Assembly: GCA_013400115.1 (NCBI GenBank)
Contig: VXBP01000239.1
Coordinates: forward strand, 1 to 64,000
DNA length: 64,000 bases
Reading direction: 5' to 3'
Origin: Rhinopomastus cyanomelas
Lineage: Eukaryota; Chordata; Aves; Bucerotiformes; Rhinopomastidae
The position numbers and the translations under genes were made by a program. The notes under the pieces were generated by a model. That model was not told the DNA's origin. It worked only from the letters and a program-made list of their open reading frames with translations, and did no database searches. Shown one piece after another: positions 1 to 11,035 of the stretch. Numbering within the stretch: the stretch's first letter is position 1; each line of letters begins with the position of its first letter.

Positions 1-36
1 AAGATCATCTAGTCCAATCCCCCTGCCAGAGCCACG
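1..36 (-). mobile_element. CR1 LINE 3' tail fragment, cut by the window edge
   Basis: The first bases are the reverse complement of the CR1 tail block GGGGGATTGGACTAGATGAT, seen many times in this window. The match stops near 36. The tail octamers would lie before the window. Confidence 0.7.
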
Positions 37-1350
37 TTGCTGCCATTTACTACACGGTCGGAGGGCAGGATGATGTAGATGCCTGTAAATTATTCACTGT
101 GGTTGCCTATCAGGTAATTGCAACTGTGCCTTCCCAAAAGCAGTGCTGCCATAAGCAAAGCTTTCTTCAAGCCCAGAAAAAAGTGTTTCCTGTTTTTCCG
201 TGTGACAACGTGACATCCTGAGAAATCACTTACCTTGAGATCCATAAGCGTACGGCTTTGTGATGTATAGCTACAATAACAGCGTTCTGATAAGGCACGA
301 AATCCCTCATTTCAGCAGATGACATGATTCCAGTGGGTGGCATCTAATTTGAAACAGGTTTATATCATCTATAATCTTTTGGAGGGCCTCGGAAAGCACA
401 GCTATTTTATTATTTTATAGCCTGCAGTTGTACAAGCAAGATATAAAGCGCACAGATTATTTTCTCCTTGCTCATTGTAGAGTGAAAGGATAGTACCTAT
501 TTAGCCTTTGTCTCTGCCCCTTTAATTTTCTTATTCACTGCACACTTCTTTGAGATTCATTCTTTTCTTTCTTACACCTACTTTTAAATATTTTATGGGT
601 AGAGAGCTTATAATATGTATTGTCACGGCAGTTGTCTCTAGAGGTCAGCAATGAGTTTAATAATGAGATGCGAACCAGTGACTCTGTAAAACCCATTTCA
701 GGTTATAAATGGCATGTTTTATTGAATCTAGTGTTAAAGGTTGTTAACGTATCAGTTGGTGATGGTCAGGGTTAAACAAGCTTCAACACGAGCCCTCTCA
801 TGTTGGGAAACTCTCATAAACGTACTCTTCCACCTTCCTCTTCGCTGAAGCCGTCACATCCATTTTATACCGTGGGTGTTACGTGGTTTAAACTCTTTCT
901 TTCAAAGTTTTATGTTGGTTCTGCCCCAATACAATCTTGTTAAGCGCAACAGCATCACTCCTGACTTCAGTTCGTGGGTGCGAAGAGAACTTGGGCCATG
1001 GGTTTTTCACAGGAACCTTCAAAATCAAGTCAAAACCCAGTAGCAGCGTTTTGTTAAGTCTTCATTGCAGATATTACTGACCTAATGAGTTTGGATAATC
1101 ATCTCGGAGACAAGAGGATGATTTTAGATGTAGTAACTTTGTCAGGTAATGCTGAAGTCTATGTTGTGACCTTGGGGTTGTGAAAGTAACACAAGAGTTG
1201 GCTTCTCTGGTTGAGGCAGTTTGAAAGTGAAGTTTCTCACATGGTTAGAATTGCCTCTATTTATAGTATCTCTGGTTAAGTTATACAAATGCAGCTGGAA
1301 AGGGTGATACATTCTGTCTACAAATGATCACTTGTTTCCCAAAGTGATCA

Positions 1351-1548
1351 CTTTTCTTCACAGTAAGGATGACAGAGCACTGGAACAGGATGCCCGGGGG
1401 GTTATGAAGTCTCCTTCTCTGGAGACGTTTAAGACCCGCTTGGATGTGTTCCTGTGTGACTTGGTCTAGGTGATCCTGCTGTGTCAGGAGCATTAGACTA
1501 GATGATCTTCCGGGTTCCTTTCCAATCCCTTATGATTCTATGATTCTA
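1351..1548 (+). mobile_element. CR1 LINE, 3'-terminal 200 bp
   Basis: The sequence runs from the end of ORF2 (GACAGAGCACTGGAACAGG) through the 3' UTR block (GACTTGGTCTAGGTGATCC, then ATTAGACTAGATGATCTTCC) to TATGATTCTATGATTCTA. It is 5'-truncated, as most CR1 copies are. It carries CTGCTGTGTCAGG at the position that separates two groups of copies in this window. Confidence 0.92.
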
Positions 1549-2795
1549 AGATCTGGATTTGGGTTGGATATTTCTTCCATAACCCACGTATTCCCAAATT
1601 TACAGCACTCAGTTTTCTCTCCTCTGTTTTCTCACTGCTCCAATGCTCCTCAGAGATGGTGATAGCTGGATGGGCTTGTGGACCAAGATACAACTTGTTC
1701 TTCTTTCACTTTTTGCATTATATCACCTTGCCACGAGTTCAAAGCCTCCTGCAATGCCCAGTGTGTTGTTGGCGCCTGGATAAGTGTTAAGCACCAGCTA
1801 AAGAAGACAGAGTACACCACCAGTCTTTTCTATAAATTAGATCGAGTAAGGGCAGTGGCAGGCAAGGGCTGTGCTATTTGAGAACAATAGTCCACTTGGG
1901 AAACAAGTGATTCAAAGAGAACAGGATTGCTGAAATTGAAGCAAATTTATGCATTCTGATTGCTACATCCACCTTGTGGCTTTGCCTTTTCCTTAGGGCG
2001 CAGCGGGGAGCTCTGCAAGCAGTACAAGGAATTGCAGGGCCAGGGAGCATTATGGACTTTGAACAAATCTTACAGAAACATTCTCAGCAATATTTTATAT
2101 TTTCTAAAGAACATAGCGGCTGTGTCCCTGGAGGTTAAGTGACTCCACCAAAAGCAATGCAGATTTGGTTTTCTGTGCTGCTTTGAAAGCACATTTAACA
2201 TGAGTGCATGGATGTCCTCTCCTGCTCAGCTGTTTTTGTTTCCCAAAGTTTGCCATAATAGTCTTCTATAAAAAAAGTGAAATTGCCTCTGACATTTCTC
2301 AGGCAGTACTTGTCTCTTCTGCACTGAAAAATGATACAAAAGCAGAAGGAGCATAGATTTTTCACCTGCTCGTATGAAATGGTGAGGAATTGCTGAGGAG
2401 AGAAAAGGCAGTGGCCCTGCTGCTGCCAGCAGGCTTGTTCAGTCAAATCCTAGCAATTCTGCAGAGCCCTGTAAAGGAAAATAAAAGTGGGGTCTTTTGC
2501 AAGCTTAAACATCTCCCATGCTGCGACTCCACGTTAGGTCACGTCTGAAGGCTTTTGAGAAGCTGTAATAAAATTTTCTTGAATCCGTCACAGTAGACGT
2601 GGCTGGAATCAACCAATGTCCCGTGGAAAAGCCCCACACTCTGGCCTGAGGGTGCCCAAACCTTGTCCTGTTGCTGTTCCTGAAACAGAAGACACCCTTC
2701 ATAAAAATGCTGTTGGAGTTATCAACCATTTAGTAAGGGGGGAGCATCATTTGGAAGCGAAGGGTGAGGACACATGACTCTGAGTGTGCCAAGGT

Positions 2796-2876
2796 AGAGT
2801 GCTGCATGCTCTGCCAGGGGGATTGGACTAGATGATCTTTTGAGGTCCCTTCCAATCTATAATGATTCTATGGTTC
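2796..2876 (+). mobile_element. CR1 LINE tail-only fragment
   Basis: About 80 bp of CR1 3' end: GCCAGGGGGATTGGACTAGA, then AGGTCCCTTCCAATCTATAA and a tail TGATTCTATGGTTCTGTG. No ORF2 sequence remains. Confidence 0.88.
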
Positions 2877-3579
2877 TGTGGTGTCCAGCACAGCATGCTA
2901 CACGTGGGGTTGGGTATTTCACAGTAAGAAGGAAGTGAATGGAGTAAAAAGTTGCAGAGGAAAAAGTGTAATGAGTTTTTACGGAAACCAAAATTGTACT
3001 GAAGCCTTGTGAATGAAGGTATAAAGTATTCTAGAAAAAAAATGAGAACTAAAAAGATGAGATACTAAATAGTTATAGGAAGGAGTTATAGGAAGCACGA
3101 GTCTCTTCCTTTTCAGTCCTGACAGAATCAGCACATGTTTTTTTAATTACAAGCAAAGTTCATTTGTCAAACTCAGCTCCTCTGAGTATGTTTCAAATGC
3201 TTGCTAGCTTTTAAATTACTCGAAAATTCCATCTGGTTTTGGCAGTGGCTGAGCTCAAGAAAAAGAAGTTGGTAAAACAGAAACCAAGCATGCCATAAAC
3301 TAATGAGGGCTGTAACTTTAGAGGTCTTCTGAAACTAGATTCAGCAAATTAAAGTTTTATATGAGTCCTGTGGGCCCAATGATCTGTTTTTTCTAATCTT
3401 CCTGGTTATAAAATGCTCCTCTACCACTTTATTTTTTCTTAAAAGCTTATAATGCAGTGCTCATTTGAATGTACATTATGTTGACGTGTTTAGTCTTAAT
3501 CGTGTGTCTTTGTAGCCTTTCATTCTTGATTTTTTATGACTATCCAACCTGCCTCACTCTTTTCCATTTTTGTTTTTAG

Positions 3580-3628
3580 ATGCATCATCCTATTCAGATG
3601 AAACCTGCAGATAGTGAAAAGTCAAACG
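3580..3628 (+). CDS. CELF2: CELF2 coding exon (49 nt), RRM1-RRM2 linker
   Basis: This 49-nt exon is bounded by a pyrimidine-rich acceptor ending TTTTTAG (3573-3579) and a donor GTATGT (3629). It reads MHHPIQMKPADSEKSN plus one base of the next codon, which is the short segment joining RRM1 to RRM2 in CELF1/CELF2 proteins. It enters in phase 0 and leaves one base (G) that joins CT of the exon at 13318 to make Ala. The internal ATG at its 5' end is normally an in-frame Met (after ...LPG in family members), not the protein start. The exons coding for the N-terminus and RRM1 lie before this window. Assignment rests on the exact linker sequence and on agreement with the following exons. A very short exon like this one would be missed by ORF scanning. 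Confidence 0.95.
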
Positions 3629-4042
3629 GTATGTGTTTAATTTGCTTTTCCTTCAGTGTGACTTTCTCTAGACTAAAGTAAACACAACGTTGGCAGAGTT
3701 TGTGCTTGACTCCTTGTGTGGTGAAAATGATATGAGGTGGTTTCCCTATGCCTGACGTGTTGGGAAAGATGTTGACCTGCTCTGAACTCCCATTTATCCT
3801 CTACTTTAAAGAAGGAAGGAGATGTTCTCTGCAGTGTTCTTCCTTGTACCTGATGTATGTCGTGGCTTAGCACGCTGCATGTCTTCCACTTCTTTCTCCT
3901 ACCAGCAAGGTGATGAAGGAGTGTCTGATAATGCTAGGATGCAAATGAGTCTTTGATGGTGAAAAGGAAGAAAAAACTTTCTCAAGTTAGCAAACTATAT
4001 CACAGCTGATGAGCCTTAATCATTTGCCTAAACCTCCTTTTT

Positions 4043-4770
4043 ATAGAATCATAGAATTATAGAATTGTTCAGGTTGTAAAAGATCAGTGAGTCCAACGAT
4101 TAACCTAACTGTCCCAAGCCCACTGCTAAACCTTGTCCCTAAACTCCAGATTACATGACTTCTAAACACATCCAGGGATGGTAATTCAACCCCCTCCCTG
4201 AACAGACTGTTGCTGATGATCCTTCCAGTGAAGAGGTTTTTGCTGTTGTCCAATCTAAATTTCCCCTGGAACAACTTGAGGCTATTTCCTCTTGTTCTGT
4301 CACTTGTTACTTGGGAGAAGAGACCTACCCCCACCTCTTTACAACCTCCTTTCAGGTAGTTGTAGACACCAATAAGATCTTTCAGAGTGCTTCAGGCTAA
4401 ACAGCCCCAGCTCCTTCAGCTGTTCCTCATGAGGTTTGTTCACCAGATCCTTCATGAACCTTGTTGCCCTTCTGTGAACCCAGTCCAGCACCTAAATGTC
4501 TTTCTTGTATTGAGGCAACCAAAACTGAACCCAGGACTCAAGGCGCTGCAGAGAGTTCTGTCCAGGCAGGACACAGGACTCTTAAGTACTGAATCCAGTT
4601 TCTCAAGGTGTGACCTCACCAGTGCCACGTACTGGGGGACAATCTCTTCCTTTCTCCTGCTGGCAGTACTGTTTCTCACACAAGCCAGGATGCCCTTAGT
4701 CTTCTTGGCTGCCTGAGCACACCGCAGACTCGTATGCAGCAGATTATTGGTCAGTACTCCTGAATCCAAG
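4043..4770 (-). mobile_element. CR1 LINE, older subfamily, about 730 bp of 3' end
   Basis: Read on the minus strand it ends in ATTCTATAATTCTATGATTC (the reverse complement of 4046-4065) and carries the older tail type (TTGGACTCACTGATCTTTTA in place of GGACTAGATGATCTTTCGAG). Upstream it holds ORF2 C-terminal coding with several frame breaks: readable pieces include KKTKGILACVRNS and SDRTRGNSLKLFQGKFRLD. It is the longest CR1 segment in this intron and the one with the oldest tail form, so it probably predates most others here. Confidence 0.92.
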
Positions 4771-7077
4771 CCAAAGTTAGGTTTGCATCACACGCTTGGT
4801 TCTGAACCAGGAAACCCACCCCGCAGCTATCTGTATAGTTATTCCACCCAACAATTGCACAAGGAATGCTCTAAAGACAGTAGCACTCATTCAGAACACC
4901 AGGGTGCTGCCTAAGTGGATGCGTGTGACGTGCAAAATCGGCAGCGTGCTCGCTCCATTAAGGATGCCAGGTTTGTATATGCAAGGAAATAAGATAATCG
5001 GATGGTAACGCAGCCTGGCTGTGTGTGATTCTTTAAAAATATATACATGTGTATATTTTACCCCTTGATTTGTTCCTGTAATTTTCTAAAATATATGTTA
5101 AAGATATCATCTGCCTTCTTAGATTGCAAGAGCATCATTTTCCCATAAGGCCCACATAATCAGAGCTGGTTCCTCCAGCAGGCATCTTTGCACCTCATTA
5201 ATTAGTAATCAGGGCAGAAGCCGTGCACTCAGAGATCTGCATACCTGCAAATGTAAATTATGATTGGGCTCTAAATCTCTCCACGAGGCTTTTTTTAAGG
5301 CTTCTTTTTTTGCTAATTGTAGCACATCCCATTTTCAGGCTCCTCCAAGGATTATGAAGTTCGGAAGGAAATGAAAACTTCACATTAGGCTGTTCCCTGT
5401 TACGGCCACTCTCAGAACAAAACTGGCCACAGGCATGGCAATGGGAGGGAGTTGTGTTGTCTCTCTTGGGTTGAGTCTTGGCAGTGGTTTGTTATTGTCT
5501 GAAAGCACCTGCATGAACAGAAAGACTGAACTTTTCAGATCTCTCTGTGGTGAGGGAGAACTTTGCTGCTGGAATCCAAACTCTACTCCCTAGTATCAGT
5601 CCTGCTTGCAGCAGGCAGTTTTCCCTTGGCTATGGGAATACTGACCCAAGCCCGCTGAACTTGGTATGGTCTCCGTGGTTTCTTCTTTCAAAGACAAATT
5701 TCACCTCAGGTTCCTTGGCAAATTAGAAAAGTAAGAGGCAATGGGCCACAACTGACTCCCAACGAGCTACTTGTTCATTGCCTGAAGGTTTTTTTTTCCT
5801 AAAGGAGATTGAACACATTGGCAAAGCTCTGTGGGGAGCTGTGCAGGTTCTGTCTTGCTCTGCAAGTAGCACCTACTTAGGCAGCAGGGTTGCTTAGCTC
5901 CTCACTGCTCCTGTTAGACTGGGATGATCTGCAGGATGCCCCTTTCTGCGCTGTGGGAATACTCTCTTATTTCCTTGCACCTGTCTCAAGCATTAAAATC
6001 GCGAGGGATCTGTTTTCCTTGTGTGGTTTTTTTTCTCACCAGCCTTTGCATTTGGGGGATACATTGACAGATCAGAGGTTGCAACTGGCAATTAAAATAC
6101 CTTTTAAATTCCTGGTACTTTTGGTAAGCACCTTCTTCGAGGAGTGAGCTCTTTATTTTTAATGACTGGGGAAACAGAAGGCTAAGTAGTACTCTGATGG
6201 TTGTAGCAAAGGTACAACAGCGATGGTACAGCTCCTTGCAAAGACAAGATGCAGGCATGGAGGAGGTGGGACTTTGCAAGCAGCTCGGAGAGCCAAAATG
6301 AGAAAGAACAGCAGCATGAGGGATGCAGAGACCTGTTTGGCACATGTTTCCCATATGCTTCAGGCTGTCCTTCTGATGAGGTGTGTTCTGTGTGCCAACA
6401 GCAAATTGTAAACTGTACCTCTTCAACCAGATTGACAAGTTCAAAGGCAGAAAGAAAGAAAGTGTGCCAAGGCATCTTGGTTTTCATGATCTGTGGTGTT
6501 TGAGCTTTTGAGGAATGCTTGGAACACTTTGATTTCAGAGTAATAGGAGGAACCCACTGTATTTTATAGCTAAAGCAGCGTTTCTCGGTTTTCAAAGAGG
6601 TCAAAGGCAGTCTCTCAGTCAAAACTTCCAGATCACATGTGGAAGTGTATGTAGGAGAGATTCAACACACGTTACAAATCTTCTAACATTGCATATGTTT
6701 GTGAAGGCTTGAGTGACCTGTTAAGGTTTCACAGGAAGGAAGGAGAGGTCCCCTCATTCCATCTTACAGAGATGATAAGATGTCCTCTCCCCATGCTGAG
6801 TCCCTTGCAAAAAGTTTTGAACGAGCATCCAAGCCCAGGAGTACCAAGATGAAATACTACTTCTCCATCACTCTTCCTGTCTTTAGATGTTTGCTCCGCT
6901 TCAGAAACCTGTCCCTTGGCACAAAAGGCCAAGCTCAGCTAATGGAAGCTCTAGATCAGTATGGAAGAGGCACATCCTGCACAAGTTTGACTGAGTGCCT
7001 GGACACTTCTGCATGTTTACAACATTAACAAACTGAAGATCTGTTTTATTATGGGTAGGAATTGGGTGACTGACAGC

Positions 7078-7105
7078 TCTATGTGATCATAGATGATCAC
7101 ATAGA
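7078..7105. repeat. Perfect 13-bp palindrome with 2-base spacer
   Basis: TCTATGTGATCAT (7078-7090), spacer AG, then ATGATCACATAGA (7093-7105), an exact inverted repeat. It touches the 5' truncation point of the CR1 that follows. Confidence 0.9.
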
Positions 7106-7530
7106 TAATGAAGGGAGTAGAACACTCCTCTTATGAAGAAAGGCTGAGGGAGCAGGGTCTCTTTAGCTTGGAGAAAAGGAGAAAGAGGGGTGATCTCATT
7201 AACGTCAATAAATATATGAAGGGTGGGTGCCAGGAGAATGGAGCCAGTCTCTGCTCAGTGGCATCTAGCTATAAGACGAAGGGCAATGAGTGTTAGCTGG
7301 AACATAGGAGGTTCCACATCAATATGAGAAGAAACTTCTTCACAGTGAAGGTGACAGGACGCTGGAACAGGCTGCCCAGGGAGGTTGTGGAATCTCCTTC
7401 ACTGGAGACATTTAAAACCGACCTGGATGTGTTCCTGTGTGACTTGGTCTAGGTGACCCTGCTGTGTCAGGGCGATTGGACTAGATGATCTTTCGAGGTC
7501 CCTTCCAATCACTAATGATTCTATGATTTG
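7106..7530 (+). mobile_element. CR1 LINE 3' end, about 425 bp
   Basis: ORF2 C-terminus (SSYEERLREQGLFSLEKRR, GDLINVNKYMKGGCQENGA), a stop about two thirds of the way along where longer copies continue, then the 3' UTR and one tail octamer (TGATTCTATGATT). The intact form of ORF2 encodes the endonuclease and reverse transcriptase that move CR1. Only the last part remains here. Confidence 0.93.
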
Positions 7531-7862
7531 TGTACAACAGCTTATATGTCTGAGTTATATCTCTGCTTGTGCAAATGAAGCGAAGCTTAAATTCTTCCAC
7601 CAAGCTTTCAACAGCTAGAGTTGAAGGAGAAAGTCTTGCCTTTAAATCTAAATCATCCACACAGGAGGATTCTGAAAGGACTTTCACTGTTGAGAAATGT
7701 AGCATCCCTGAAAGGTCTTCAGGTGATGTATTCTGTAGTGTGTCCTGCTCTGATCACCCATTCGTTCTAGTCTGACCACCTCTGTAAGAAGTTATTTTAA
7801 CTTGTATACAAAGGTTTGATTAAGGATTAACCAAAGGATTTGGTAAAAGCCCTGCAACTGTT

Positions 7863-7960
7863 AATCATAGAGTGGCTTAGATTGGAAGGGACCTTAGAGA
7901 TACCTACTCCAACCTCTCTGCCATGGCCAGGGATGCCTCTCAGCTAGACTTGGCTGCAAC
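7863..7960 (-). mobile_element. CR1 LINE, degraded tail fragment
   Basis: AATCATAGAGTGGCTTAGAT, then TGGAAGGGACCTTAGAGATA, CTCCAACCTCTCTGCCATGG and CCAGGGATGCC follow the reverse complement of an older CR1 tail type. Similarity fades by about 7960. Confidence 0.78.
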
Positions 7961-8709
7961 TGATTTGCCTCAACTGTTGATCACTCCCAGTGTTTGTCTG
8001 TTTAAGGATATTTTCCCCTTTTCAAACTCAGAGGGTTCCTGCACTCTCATGCCAAAAAGCACATCAACAGATGCTTCACTCCAAGTTGTCCTTAGCCATT
8101 AACATGCTACAATTCAGCAAACACTTAAATGTGTCTTGGATCAGGGTTTTAATACAGTCAGTTATTTTGGGCAAATATCCTGACAACTTTGTAATCTTAA
8201 ATGGATCAAAGCATCACAACTTCAGAGAAAAAGACAAAATTCTTTATTTATTAAAAAAAAAAGGGACAGGAGGAAGAAAAGAGCTGTGTGATCTTATAAT
8301 TTATTTTTATTAATTTTATTTGTGAGAACTTGAAAAACTAATTTTGAAATTCTAAGTAGCACAACTTTGCTGATTTAGAGGGAGCAATTAAATGCCATAT
8401 GTGAGCGCTAACACATAGAAAAGTTGATAATTAATGTAGGCAGCTCCAGATCCAGGTGTGACTTCGACAGATTGTGTGCAAGGGTTTTTCACAGGCTTAC
8501 AAATAGGGATAAAAAGTGTGTTTTCCCCCTTCCCATCTGGATGGAAAATAAAATAAATAAATGGGTGGAATCCCAGGCAACCCCTCTGCCCCCGATCATT
8601 TCTACATAATTAACTGTTTCTTCATTTACTCAGATGAGAAGGAAGCTTCTGGCTGCCAAATGCACTCTTTAATTGATTGGGCTCCTCAAAATACATAACA
8701 AAAGGATGA

Positions 8710-8889
8710 ACCTGGCTGGCTTAGTTGGTAGAGCAATGGACTCTGAATTCCTGGAGTCATGGGTTTGAGCCTCATGTAGGACAGCCTATCTTGGGACAGT
8801 GCTATATGCTTACCCTGCTCCAGCAGTGGGGGGTTGGACTTAGATGATCTTCCGAGGTCCCTTCCAACCTGTAACGTTCTGTGATTCTT
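8710..8889 (+). mobile_element. tRNA-Lys-like SINE with CR1-like 3' tail
   Basis: Bases 8710-8783 resemble a tRNA, closest to tRNA-Lys(CUU). They include an A-box-like TGGCTTAGTTGG, GGTAGAGC, an anticodon-arm stretch ACTCTGAAT and a B-box-like GGTTTGAGCCT. The acceptor stem ends no longer pair and the anticodon position reads CTG, so this is not a working tRNA gene. A short spacer (8784-8808) leads into a CR1 3' end (CAGTGGGGGGTTGGACTTAG, then CGAGGTCCCTTCCAACCTGT) that finishes TTCTGTGATTCT at 8889. A tRNA head with a LINE tail is the standard form of a SINE mobilised by that LINE. Songbirds have a tRNA-derived SINE with a CR1 tail, but I cannot say whether this one belongs to it. A tRNA pseudogene next to an unrelated CR1 tail is the alternative. 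Confidence 0.8.
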
Positions 8890-10957
8890 AGATCTGTGAT
8901 CATTTTGATTTTTCAGGGCAGGATTTTTAGTGTCTAGAAGAGAGAAGAGGAAAGTTTGTCGAATCTTCAGGGAGACTTCCCATGATTATTACAGGTTTCA
9001 GTTCTTTTGTAGCATACAGAAAATAATCTCTACTCCTTTATTCTCCTGGGTTAGCTCAAGCAATCTAATGCAGCCTGCAAGAAATACTCATTACTGAAGC
9101 AAATTGAGTAAAGCTAAAAAATTAGACCCTTCAGGATGTTATTCTGCAAGTTGGCTGTAGTGTTGTCGGAAGGCAGGAGGCTCGGTTTGGAGAAAGCTCT
9201 CCCCAGCAGAGGCAGACTTCACCAGAGACAACTTTTGATGGTTAATATAGTGCTCTGTAGTCAAGCAGGGTTCCTAGGCACCCCTGCTAGCAACTGCAGA
9301 GCTAGTCTTCATGGAGTAATGAAAGCAACTCGATTCATTTTAAAATGCTTATCTGCTCCTCATCACACAGGGTTCCTGCATTCAAGCAAAAGCTTCCTAC
9401 ACCAAGTCCAGCTGCCTTAGCGCTGTATGCGTCCCACTAAAACTGCCCAGGCAGCACAGCTAACGTATGTTATGTATTTGGATGGATTAGAGGTGAATCC
9501 CATAGTTAGTTACTCAAGAGACTCTGCAATTTCACACCTTTCTTCGTGTAACTAGAACTTCAGGCCCTGTTCACCATGACCTTCTGGCTGCTTCTGCTCT
9601 ATCAATGAGGAGTACTCAATGACCCCATCTTACTAACTGGGTGTATCTACTTCATGCCTCCAAAGTGGTTCAAAACAGCCAGAAAGTGCAACCAAATCAA
9701 TGAGCCTGGTTCATTGGCCAGTGTGGGAGAGAGAACTATCAAGTAACAGCTTATGAGATATGTACACACAGGTGCTGACCTTGTGTCTTACTGTCCTTTC
9801 CTCCAGCCTTTTCTTTTGTCTCCTCTTGCTGACCAAACAACTCACAGCTCCCGAACTTTGTCTAGTCTCTCAGAGCTCGTTTATTTCTCCTGTCTCTGCA
9901 CCTGGAACTGTGTGTTATAATGACAAAGTCTGGGGTGTTGGCTAGAAGGTGACAGCCTTATCTACTGTCAGCAGCAGGGGACAGACTCCCCCCTAAAAAA
10001 GCCACCCCATCTTTCTGGGAGAGGTGAGATCAGTAACTCCTTGGAGGAGCTGATTTCTTGGCATTGATAGCTGCAGTTAAGACTGGACACCTGAACTAAA
10101 GTTCATCAAGGTGACTTTGCACTGCTGTCTTTTCTCCAACCAGCAGCAAGCAGCACCTTTCCCAATCTCCACACTTTGGTGGGTCGTGTGTGCTCAACAC
10201 TAGGCTCTTCATTTTACAGTCCAACCAACACACACAGGCAGATCAGCAGGCTTGACTGCTCAGAAGGCAGGTTTGCTAATCTCTAAACACACTTGGCCCA
10301 TTCCTCTTGCAGTCTGAATCTCAAACCATGCCTGCACAGCAGGTAAGAATTCATTTTAGGAAGAAAGAAGTTGCTGACCAAAAATGCAGGAACAAATACA
10401 GACAGCAGGTCTTCTGGAGGTGAAAAAGTATTCCTTTCTCTGCATGAGAATATATCATTAAAAGCTCTTTCAGCCTAACAGTATCAGATGTTCTATCAGA
10501 TGGAGTGAAAACGTGTCATTTTGATTCAGACAATTGTCCCTTTAAATGTTTTTTATGCTGGGCTTCTAGCCAAGGGGGAAAAAAAGAATAGCCATTTCCT
10601 TAAAGCTTCAACACCAACTAATAATGCTGAATGCAGGGCACGTCACCATATCAATATGATTTCTGTACTCTGAGCATTCGTTGTGAAATCTGCATTTTTA
10701 AGATGTACTGTACACAGGAGCTGGATGTTTAATTCACTATAAAATCGCCCTCAAGCTCAAAACCTGCAAATCATGTTAGTTAAACGGCATGTTTATGGGT
10801 TTACTAGCAAAACTGAAGGAGGCCAGTGGGGAGTTTGTCGTCTACTACTTTTCGGAAGATTTAAACAAAGCCTCTTGTTTGCATGTTGCTTCATTTGAAT
10901 CTCAAAGTTAAATGTCTTTGGTCTGGGTCTTTTTTGCCTTACACCTAAGCAGGACTC

Positions 10958-11035
10958 AATCATAGCATCATTCAGGTTGGAAAAGACCTTTGGAATCATC
11001 GAGTCCAACCTTCANTCTAATGATTCTATGATACA
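10958..11035 (-). mobile_element. CR1 LINE short fragment with an undetermined base
   Basis: The minus-strand tail type AATCATAGCATCATTCAGGT, TGGAAAAGACCTTTGGAATC, GAGTCCAACC is followed, after an N at 11015, by TAATGATTCTATGATA in the opposite orientation. It could be two tiny inverted tails or an assembly join. Confidence 0.75.

Larger units (their letters stand above)
1..3579 (+). other. CELF2: CELF2 intron, 3' part (upstream of the 49-nt exon)
   Basis: This is intronic sequence with no coding exon that I can support. It holds a CR1 tail at the left edge, CR1 3' fragments at about 1351-1548 and 2796-2876, and otherwise AT-rich unique sequence. The last 40 bases are pyrimidine-rich and lead into the acceptor at 3578-3579. 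The remaining stretches (37-1350, 1549-2795, 2877-3540) show nothing I recognise. Confidence 0.8.

Noticed and set aside
5986..6622. Two overlapping minus-strand frames of 152 and 146 codons
   Set aside because: Different frames of the same sequence, no recognised domain, and embedded in an intron; chance openness is the simplest explanation.
8710..8783. Functional tRNA gene
   Set aside because: Acceptor ends do not pair, the anticodon region is altered, and it runs directly into a CR1 tail; a SINE head or pseudogene fits better.
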